DNA of 64,000 nt from Flavobacterium fryxellicola (GTDB lineage Bacteria > Bacteroidota > Bacteroidia > Flavobacteriales > Flavobacteriaceae): assembly GCF_900143245.1 (NCBI RefSeq), contig NZ_FRDK01000002.1:62001-126000 (forward strand), given 5' to 3'. The translations under genes and the position numbers were made by a program. This document shows positions 57,332-64,000 of the stretch, in pieces. The notes under the pieces were generated by a model that was given only the letters and a program-made list of their open reading frames with translations, had not been told where the DNA came from and ran no database searches. Position 1 is the stretch's first letter, and each line of letters starts with the position of its first letter.

Positions 57332-57664
57332 ATGGGAATAACTAAAACACAACATTTTACGGAGGAGCAAAACGAACTGGCTGTACTTGCCAAAGCATTA
57401 GGTCATCCGGCTCGTATTGCCATAATTGAACATCTTATAAAAGTGGACAGTTGTATCTGCGGAGACCTTGTAAACGAATTGCCATTGGCACAACCTACTG
57501 TTTCGCAACATTTGAAGGAATTAAAAAATGCCGGGTTAATCAAAGGAAATTTCGAAGGGGCTTCAATCTGTTATTGCTTGAACGAAGAAGGGTTTGAGAA
57601 AATAAAAAGCTTTTTTACCCTTATCAATACCTATTTAGAAAACAGAAAAGACCAATGTTGCTAA
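57332..57664 (+). CDS. arsR: ArsR-family transcriptional repressor
   Basis: 110 residues from the ATG at 57332. Winged-helix DNA-binding domain; the As(III)-sensing Cys pair is on the third helix as DSCICGDL (about 45-52), like the CVCDLC of classical ArsR, and the protein ends KDQCC with a further Cys pair. Helix-turn-helix in [18 protein letters not shown]. First gene of the arsenic operon; probably binds the palindrome at 57308-57319. Confidence 0.93.
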   Translation: MGITKTQHFTEEQNELAVLAKALGHPARIAIIEHLIKVDSCICGDLVNELPLAQPTVSQHLKELKNAGLIKGNFEGASICYCLNEEGFEKIKSFFTLINTYLENRKDQCC

Positions 57665-57682
57665 TTTTTAAATTAAAAAAAA

Positions 57683-58153
57683 ATGAAACTATCAGAAATT
57701 AAAAAAGAGCTGAACTCGTTAGAAAAAGTAGCTTTTATATTACCAAACGAAACTTATGTTCCAGAACATTTTCACGTAACGGAAGTAGGCTTAATAACCA
57801 GAAACTTCATTGATTGCGGTGGAAAAGTTCGTAAAGAGAACGTTGTGAATTTCCAGTTGTGGGATGCCAATGATTTTGATCACCGACTTAAACCAAAAAA
57901 ATTATTGGATATCATTGAATTATCTGAAAAAATTTTAGGCATTGAAGATCATGAAGTAGAAGTGGAATTTCAAGGTGAAACAATTGGCAAATATGACTTA
58001 GGTTTCAACGGAACGGACTTTACCTTAATCAATAAACAAACTGCTTGTTTGGCTGAAGACCAATGCGGTATTCCTGCGGATAAACAAAAAGTAAAATTAT
58101 CAGCAATCCCAACTCAAGGCAATAGTTGCACGCCAGGTGGAGGCTGTTGCTAA
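57683..58153 (+). CDS. DUF6428 family protein of the arsenic operon
   Basis: 156 residues, 18 nt after arsR. Matches the small DUF6428 family seen, from general knowledge, in Bacteroidota ars operons. The C-terminal third is Cys-rich (TACLAEDQCG and GNSCTPGGGCC, five Cys), which could bind As(III) or act as a chaperone. The biochemical role is unknown. Position between arsR and the arsenate-reductase-like gene supports a role in arsenic handling. Confidence 0.82.
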   Translation: MKLSEIKKELNSLEKVAFILPNETYVPEHFHVTEVGLITRNFIDCGGKVRKENVVNFQLWDANDFDHRLKPKKLLDIIELSEKILGIEDHEVEVEFQGETIGKYDLGFNGTDFTLINKQTACLAEDQCGIPADKQKVKLSAIPTQGNSCTPGGGCC

Positions 58154-58169
58154 TTTTTAAAACTATAAT

Positions 58170-58802
58170 ATGAGTCCAATTAAAACCATTCTCTTCTCGG
58201 AAATTGAAGAGGTAATCCGTGCTTTTGATTACGAAAATATAGTTTCAGAACGTAAGATTACTTTACAGCCACTTATTGATTTCCTACAAAATAAAGTCTC
58301 CAAAGATCAAGAAATAAGGCTGAACTTTATTTGTACGCACAATTCCAGAAGAAGTCATTTGTCCCAAATTTGGGCGCAAACAGCTGCGGGCTATTTCAAT
58401 ATTAAAAATGTTTTTTGTTATTCTGGTGGTACAGAATCCACTGCATTATTCCCTATGGTTGCCAAAACATTAAAGCAATCCGGATTTCAAATCAATACTA
58501 TTTCTGAGGGAAATAACCCAATTTACACCATAAAATATGGAAAGAACGAACATCCAATTATTGGTTTTTCTAAAACCTATGACGATGATTTTAATCCAAA
58601 AAGTGAATTTGCAGCATTATTAACTTGCTCTCAAGCGGATGGCGGATGCCCTTTTATTGCTGGTGCAGAAAAAAGGATTCCTATCACATTTGAAGACCCA
58701 AAAGTTTTTGATAACACGCCACAACAACAGCAAAAATACAAAGAGCGCAGTTTACAAATTGCAACACAAATGTGCTATGTATTCTCCCAAATAAAATTAT
58801 AA
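58170..58802 (+). CDS. arsC: Low-molecular-weight protein-tyrosine-phosphatase/arsenate reductase-like protein
   Basis: 210 residues. The N-terminal P-loop FICTHNSRRSHLSQ matches CX5R (Cys about 54, Arg about 60), as in thioredoxin-coupled ArsC and phosphotyrosine phosphatases. Further Cys in ALLTCSQADGGCPF (about 151 and 157) may resolve the arseno-disulfide. About 80 residues longer than classical ArsC. Converts arsenate to arsenite for export by Acr3, 1 nt downstream. ars operon member. Confidence 0.85.
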   Translation: MSPIKTILFSEIEEVIRAFDYENIVSERKITLQPLIDFLQNKVSKDQEIRLNFICTHNSRRSHLSQIWAQTAAGYFNIKNVFCYSGGTESTALFPMVAKTLKQSGFQINTISEGNNPIYTIKYGKNEHPIIGFSKTYDDDFNPKSEFAALLTCSQADGGCPFIAGAEKRIPITFEDPKVFDNTPQQQQKYKERSLQIATQMCYVFSQIKL

Positions 58803-58803
58803 A

Positions 58804-59877
58804 ATGGCATTACATAAAAAAAGATTAAACTTTCTCGATAACTACCTTACACTTTGGATTTTCCTAGCCATGATAATTGGCGTTTCCATTGGCTATTTTA
58901 TTTCCTCAAGCGATGACTATATCAATTCCTTCTCTAGTGGGACCACTAATATTCCTTTGGCAATTGGATTAATAGTAATGATGTATCCCCCATTAACTAA
59001 AATTGATTTTTCAAAAATTCCACTACTACTTGAAAAACCAAAATTATTGTCAGTCTCTTTTTTAATTACGTGGATTGTAGGTCCTTTTTTAATGTTTTTA
59101 TTAGCAACCGTCTTCTTAAAAGAGTATCCTGAATACATGACAGGATTAATTATTATCGGAATTGCGCCGTGCATAGCTATGGTAATTGTCTGGAACGAAT
59201 TAGCCGAAGGAAACAGAGAATTAACAGCCGGTTTAATTGGAATAAATAGTTTATTGCAAGTATTCTTTTTTAGTTTATATGCCTATTTCTATTTGGAAAT
59301 CATGTTGCCATTATTTGGAATAAAAGGTTTAGCGTTGAATATTTCTGTTGCTGAAATTGCGATAACGGTTGGAATTTATTTAGGAATTCCATTTGCATTA
59401 GCGGTAATTAGTCGTTATACCATAAAGAAATTCATTGGAGACAAATGGTTCAATCAAAAATTCATTCCTTTTGTATCGCCAATTACATTGATAGCTTTAC
59501 TTTTTACAATTGTTATCATGTTTAGTTTAAAAGGGGAAATGATAGTTGATTTGCCTATGGATGTGTTTCGAATTGCGATTCCACTTGTAATTTTCTTTAC
59601 CATTATGTTTTTCCTGATGTTCTTTGTTTCAAAAAAAATTGGGGCGAATTATAGAGATGCTGTAGCGCTCTCCTTTACCGCATCTGGAAATAATTTTGAA
59701 TTAGCAATTGCTGTTTCCATAGGAGTTTTCGGAATCAATAGTGGTCAGGCATTTGCGGGTGTTATTGGACCTTTAGTAGAAGTTCCTGCATTGATAATTT
59801 TAGTGAATGTCGCTTTTTGGTTGAAACAAAAATATTATTCAAAACCACCATTAGTCACAAAAACTGAAAATTCATAA
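58804..59877 (+). CDS. acr3: Arsenite efflux transporter, ACR3 family
   Basis: 357 residues with ten membrane segments and the conserved Cys in GIAPCIAMVIVWN (about 121-133), which is essential in ACR3 transporters. Typical family sequences ALSFTASGNNFELAIAVSIGVFG near the C terminus. Exports arsenite using the proton motive force. Starts 1 nt after arsC, so the operon is arsR-DUF6428-arsC-acr3. Confidence 0.95.
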   Translation: MALHKKRLNFLDNYLTLWIFLAMIIGVSIGYFISSSDDYINSFSSGTTNIPLAIGLIVMMYPPLTKIDFSKIPLLLEKPKLLSVSFLITWIVGPFLMFLLATVFLKEYPEYMTGLIIIGIAPCIAMVIVWNELAEGNRELTAGLIGINSLLQVFFFSLYAYFYLEIMLPLFGIKGLALNISVAEIAITVGIYLGIPFALAVISRYTIKKFIGDKWFNQKFIPFVSPITLIALLFTIVIMFSLKGEMIVDLPMDVFRIAIPLVIFFTIMFFLMFFVSKKIGANYRDAVALSFTASGNNFELAIAVSIGVFGINSGQAFAGVIGPLVEVPALIILVNVAFWLKQKYYSKPPLVTKTENS

Positions 59878-60007
59878 TTGTTTGGAAAAGTCATAACGTT
59901 GACAGTGTGTACGAGATTCCCCCCATTGTAGGATGATGTTAACAGTGAAGCAGCTGTGATAAGAAAAAACCAAAACAAAATACAGTTTAAACGAGATTCA
60001 AAACAAA

Positions 60008-61066
60008 ATGAACGAAATTCTAGATGTTATAGTCGTAGGCGGCGGACAAAGCGGATTAGCTTGCGGGTACTATTTACGACGCAATAAAGTCAACTTCCTT
60101 CTCTTGGACAAAGAGGAAAAATGTGGTGGCGCTTGGCTTCATGCTTGGGATAGCCTAACACTTTTTTCTTCTGCCGAACACAGTTCCTTACCAGGGTGGC
60201 TCATGCCAAAATCTAAAAATCTGTTTCCTCTAAGACAAGAAGTAATTGATTATTTATGCCAATATGAAAAGCGTTATGACTTGCCAATCGAGAGATCCGT
60301 AACTGTAGAAAGCGTACTGTTAGAGAATAAAATTTTCAAAATACAAACCAACAAAGGAGTCTACTTTTCCAAAGTCATTATTGCCGCAACAGGTACTTGG
60401 AACAATCCTTTTATACCAAAAATAGAAGGAATAGACACCTTCAAAGGAATTCAAATCCATTCGGCACAGTACAAAAATTCAGAATCTTTTAAAAATTTAA
60501 AAGTACTTGTTGTGGGTGAAGGTAATTCAGGCGCACAAATTGTAGCCGAAGTTTCTAAAGTTACCAATGTTAAATGGTCTACTAGTAAACCACCTCAATA
60601 TTTACCAGACGAAGTAGATGGTTTTTATCTTTTTAACGTAGCAACTGCCAAATACAATGCGGAAAAAGAAGGAAAACCATTTAATGCAGCTAATTATGAT
60701 TTAGGAACTATTGTAATGGTGCCGCCGGTAAAAGAAGCTCGATCCAGAGGTATTCTGCTCTCCAGTGGAAGTATCAATAGTATTTATAAAGAGGGCGTGA
60801 TTTGGAATGACGGAACAAAAGAAGATTTTGATGCTATAATCTGGTGTACGGGTTTTGGGTATGCCACTTCTTTTCTAAAAAATAGTGTTGCAGCAGATAA
60901 TCGAGGTATCCTAAAAACGGAACAAAGCAAAGCAACAGAAGTTGATGGATTATGGTTAGCGGGTTATGGAAGCTGGACTGGTTATGCATCGGCAACACTT
61001 ATAGGCACAAACAGAAATGCAAAACAAACTTGTAGCGAAATTTTAGCCTATTTACACAAGCAATAA
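60008..61066 (+). CDS. arsO: ArsO-like NAD(P)H-dependent flavin monooxygenase
   Basis: 352 residues. FAD motif VVGGGQSGLACGYY (about 10-23), FMO-like motif CGGAWLHAWDSLTLFS, and NAD(P)H motif VVGEGNSGAQI (about 165-175), ending in a TGFGYA motif. This arrangement fits the ArsO group of flavin monooxygenases found in arsenic clusters of various bacteria; the reaction has not been proven for many of them. It follows acr3 by 130 nt with no terminator between, probably the last gene of the ars operon. Confidence 0.78.
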   Translation: MNEILDVIVVGGGQSGLACGYYLRRNKVNFLLLDKEEKCGGAWLHAWDSLTLFSSAEHSSLPGWLMPKSKNLFPLRQEVIDYLCQYEKRYDLPIERSVTVESVLLENKIFKIQTNKGVYFSKVIIAATGTWNNPFIPKIEGIDTFKGIQIHSAQYKNSESFKNLKVLVVGEGNSGAQIVAEVSKVTNVKWSTSKPPQYLPDEVDGFYLFNVATAKYNAEKEGKPFNAANYDLGTIVMVPPVKEARSRGILLSSGSINSIYKEGVIWNDGTKEDFDAIIWCTGFGYATSFLKNSVAADNRGILKTEQSKATEVDGLWLAGYGSWTGYASATLIGTNRNAKQTCSEILAYLHKQ

Positions 61067-61112
61067 TTTAGCTGTAAAAATAAACGCTCTATTAGAGCAG
61101 CTCTACATCAAA

Positions 61113-62408
61113 TTATTGCCTTTTGAAAATTTCTACCGCATCAGTTTTAAATTTATTTTTTAACCACGCAGTCAATTTTTTCTTTTCGATTGTGTCTAAA
61201 TCATTTTTACTTTCGTAAAGCACGACAGTAATCACTTTTCTATTCTCTTTATTCTCATTAAAGACATGATTTGCTATAGCAATATTGGCAATTTCAGGAA
61301 ACAAAATTCTAGTTTCACCTAAAATTGCATTGTTATCAAATTTTAAAGAAACGATTTGGCTCTGCAACTTAGCAATAATCAAATCTTTCTCGCTCATGGT
61401 TTTATTATTAAAAGTAATTTCATTTAAAATATCCTGTTTCAAATCAGTTGTGTCTTGAATAATATTTAATACGGTATTATTTAATTCGTACGTTTTTAGT
61501 TTTACGTTAAGCTCTTTTATTTCATCCTTATCGAGCCTCCTTCTTAAAAAAGCAATATCTATTTTTTTTGGATTTGACGTAAATTGCGTTTTTTTATACA
61601 GCACCGTATATCCTTTATCCAGGAATTCCAATTTTAAAAATAATTCTACTTTTTGCTTGTATTTTTTTTCTTTAAAAAGTTGATACGCAAAAAAGACGCT
61701 CGGCACAATCAAAACTAAAGTCAGAAATGAAATCATATATTTTACTCTCTTCTCCGTCTTTACATCCGTTTGCTTAACAATTGGATATTTTAAATATTTG
61801 ACAATTATAAAGGTTGCAATACAAATAAAAACACAATTAATGGTGTACAAATACATTGCACCAAAAAAGAATTTAAAATTCCCTAGGGCTAATCCATAAC
61901 CTGCCGTGCATAAAGGTGGCATTAATGCAGTTGCTATGGCCACTCCAGGAATAGGATTGCCCTTCTCTACTCTTGTGATCGCTATCACTCCTACTAGCCC
62001 TCCAAAGAAAGCGATGAAAATATCGTAAATATTAGGTGAAGTCCTGGCTAAAAGTTCGGATTGGGTATCTTTGAAGGGGCTTAGGAAAAAGTAAATAGTA
62101 GATACTAATAAACTTACAACCGTAGCGATGAGTAAATTTTTAAGTGATCTTTTGAGCAAATTAAAATCATAAATTCCTAGGCCAAAACCGGCTCCGATAA
62201 TTGGTCCCATCAACGGAGAAATAAGCATTGCACCAATAATAACTGCAGTTGAATTGACATTCAAACCTACTGAAGCAACCACAATGGCACAAGCTAAAAT
62301 CCATAGGTTCGAACCTCTAAAAGAGATGTTTGATTTTACATTATCCAACACTTTCTTCTTGTTCTCTTCGCCGCTATGTAAGTCAATAAAATTTACTACT
62401 TTATTCAT
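61113..62408 (-). CDS. DUF389 membrane protein
   Basis: 431 residues. About six or seven membrane segments in the first half (about 33-230), with the DUF389 repeats VVASVGLNVNSTAVIIGAMLISPLMGPIIGAG and GNPIPGVAIATALMPPLCTAGYGLA (described as residues 41-75 and 150-175). The second half is a soluble, Lys-rich region. Widespread family with unknown function. It is convergent with the arsO-like gene. Confidence 0.85.
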   Translation of the reverse strand: MNKVVNFIDLHSGEENKKKVLDNVKSNISFRGSNLWILACAIVVASVGLNVNSTAVIIGAMLISPLMGPIIGAGFGLGIYDFNLLKRSLKNLLIATVVSLLVSTIYFFLSPFKDTQSELLARTSPNIYDIFIAFFGGLVGVIAITRVEKGNPIPGVAIATALMPPLCTAGYGLALGNFKFFFGAMYLYTINCVFICIATFIIVKYLKYPIVKQTDVKTEKRVKYMISFLTLVLIVPSVFFAYQLFKEKKYKQKVELFLKLEFLDKGYTVLYKKTQFTSNPKKIDIAFLRRRLDKDEIKELNVKLKTYELNNTVLNIIQDTTDLKQDILNEITFNNKTMSEKDLIIAKLQSQIVSLKFDNNAILGETRILFPEIANIAIANHVFNENKENRKVITVVLYESKNDLDTIEKKKLTAWLKNKFKTDAVEIFKRQ

Positions 62409-62852
62409 TTTACCTCGTTTATTTCTATATTGAATTACATGTCTTTCTCACCATTTTGCCTTTGCAGTTATCCGTCAAGGCAGCAAGATAACCATTTTTG
62501 AACTAATTGAAAACTTTCACTTTGAATCTTCTAATTGGTTACACAATACAGCTGCTTCATTCGTAGATTTAAAATAAGTGAAACCAATTCAACCTTAAAA
62601 TTAGAAAAATACATTCAAGTAAACCAATCTCAATTTAAATATGACAAAAAATAGCAACAAGGAAAAGCCATTCGTAAGGCATTCACAAATTTAATTTGCT
62701 AAACGTCTTTTATTACGAAATCTGTTTTTTTCTGTTAAAAAAAATAAATTATTACTAATTAAACGATAAACAAACATTTTTAACACCAATAACATACTTT
62801 ATTTAACATTTTATTTAGATATTTGAACTAACTAATCTTAAATAATCCGAAA
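62409..62852. other. Intergenic region upstream of the SusC-like gene
   Basis: About 440 nt of AT-rich sequence. A GATATTTG, 7 of 8 to TAnnTTTG, at about 62817-62824 could be the -7 element of the SusC-like gene. No riboswitch or sigma/anti-sigma pair visible. Confidence 0.35.
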
Positions 62853-64000
62853 ATGAGAATTAAATTAAAACATTTTTTGAGCGTCTTGTTTGTTCTTTTT
62901 GTACAATTGATATTTGCTCAAGAAAGTACCCTAACTGGTAAAGTTACCGATATGGGCGGTCTTCCAATTCCTGGAGCTAACATTATTGTTAAAGGAACAA
63001 CCATTAGCGCGCAAACAAATTTTGATGGTGAGTTTACCATAAATGCGCAAAGAGGGCAAATTTTAGTAGTGAGCTTTGTAGGGATGAAAACTGTAGAAGT
63101 TACTGCAACTACCTCAATGCTGATAAAGCTCGGTGATGCTTCAAATCAACTAGAAACAGTTGTTGTAGTTGGGTATGGAACCCAAAGCAAAAAGAAATTG
63201 ACAGATAATATTGCTCGTGTAACAGCAAAAGACATCCAACAAATTCCAGTATCTAATGTTCAAAATGCCTTAGTTGGTAAATTAGCAGGGGTACAAATTA
63301 CGCAAACTAATGGTAAAGTAGATGGAGGAATAAACATTCGAGTACGAGGTGCAGCAAGTATTAGTGCAGGTACACAACCCCTTTATGTTTTGGACGGCAT
63401 TCCTTTGGTGACTACGAATGAATCTAGTAATGGAGCACCAACCAATCCATTGCTCACATTAAGCCCAAACGAAATCGAATCTATTGATGTCCTTAAAGAT
63501 GCATCATCAGCAGCCATTTATGGCGCTAGAGGAGCAAATGGTGTGGTTTTAATTACTACAAAAAGAGGTAAGGAAGGTAAAGGAACGTTCTCCATCAACC
63601 TTTCTCAAGGAGTTAGCCAAGCTACTAATAAAAGAAAATGGCTGAATGCAGATCAGTACATTGAATTGTTTACTGAGGCATCTATCAATGGACTTGGCGA
63701 TGCTGCTGAGGCTGAAGATACTTTTGAGTTTTTAGCTCAAGGAACAGACTGGAGAAACCGAGAAGTGGATACAGACTGGCAGGATACTGCCTTTCAAGAT
63801 GGATATAATACCGATGCTGATTTTTCAGTATCTGGAGGAGATGCGAAGACAAGATATTTCTTTTCTGGTGCTTACAACAATACCACTGGTATTATCAATA
63901 GTAACGCATTAGAAAGAATAACAGCGAGAAGCAATGTGTCTCACAAAATTTCAGACCGTTTTACAGCTGGTATGAATTTAAGTTTTTCGAGATCCCAAAT
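62853..64000 (+). CDS. SusC/RagA family TonB-linked outer-membrane protein, partial at right edge
   Basis: The frame from the ATG at 62853 runs off the window after 382 residues. Signal peptide (MRIKLKHFLSVLFVLFVQLIFAQ), then a carboxypeptidase-regulatory-like beta-sandwich (about 25-105; LTGKVTDMGGLPIPGANIIVKG), then the TonB plug domain (about 115-235) ending with IDVLKDASSAAIYGARGANG, the SusC/RagA signature. Imports an oligomeric nutrient together with a SusD lipoprotein, expected just downstream outside the window. Confidence 0.95.
   Translation, partial: MRIKLKHFLSVLFVLFVQLIFAQESTLTGKVTDMGGLPIPGANIIVKGTTISAQTNFDGEFTINAQRGQILVVSFVGMKTVEVTATTSMLIKLGDASNQLETVVVVGYGTQSKKKLTDNIARVTAKDIQQIPVSNVQNALVGKLAGVQITQTNGKVDGGINIRVRGAASISAGTQPLYVLDGIPLVTTNESSNGAPTNPLLTLSPNEIESIDVLKDASSAAIYGARGANGVVLITTKRGKEGKGTFSINLSQGVSQATNKRKWLNADQYIELFTEASINGLGDAAEAEDTFEFLAQGTDWRNREVDTDWQDTAFQDGYNTDADFSVSGGDAKTRYFFSGAYNNTTGIINSNALERITARSNVSHKISDRFTAGMNLSFSRSQ

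Overview
The window is a chromosomal segment of a low-GC member of the Bacteroidota, almost certainly Flavobacterium or a close relative. The supporting signs are an AT-rich background, a SusC/RagA-type TonB-linked receptor, a Bacteroidota-type LptD and TamB, a lone DUF4159 gene, weak or absent Shine-Dalgarno sequences, and several promoters of the flavobacterial form TTG-N(19-20)-TAnnTTTG. No prophage, transposase or CRISPR array was seen.

Layout. 1-7.7 kb: an envelope block. A minus-strand operon (two tandem amidases, an MlaD-like protein, a membrane Fe-S protein running off the left edge) diverges from lptD and ridA. 7.8-10.9 kb: a BadF/GlcNAc-kinase-like ATPase, then a pfkA-gap operon. 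11.4-14.4 kb: sulfide oxidation, with a persulfide-dioxygenase/rhodanese fusion and a sulfide:quinone oxidoreductase, each preceded by a TGTGA-N6-TCACA palindrome. 14.9-28.2 kb: tamB, tsaD, rsmE, DUF4159, two tandem M43 lipoprotein proteases, a PerM-type permease, a PG_1098-like methyltransferase and a VanX-type dipeptidase.

28.3-29.9 kb: a minus-strand tRNA-Ser/Pro/Arg operon followed by three tandem units, each made of a small GIY-YIG nuclease ORF whose stop codon lies inside a 68-nt truncated tRNA-like sequence. This is the most unusual structure in the window. 30-43.8 kb is mostly housekeeping: thiolase, NlpC/P60 peptidase, TPR protein, gyrA, clpC, a protease-RimK fusion, DUF421, OsmC, and phosphate transport (DUF47 + PiT). 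43.8-50.9 kb: hutH, then thrABC. A 32-residue Thr-rich leader peptide (11 Thr, five of them consecutive) and a terminator-like hairpin precede thrA, so the operon is probably attenuated by threonine.

51.4-56 kb: an accessory block with an amidoligase-like protein, a convergent SH3 plus cysteine-peptidase-like protein, a stand-alone LigD phosphoesterase domain and an acidic protein. 56-61 kb: an alcohol dehydrogenase, then an arsenic operon (arsR, DUF6428, arsC-like, acr3) followed by an arsO-like monooxygenase. 61.1-64 kb: a DUF389 membrane protein and the 5' part of a SusC-family receptor cut by the right edge.
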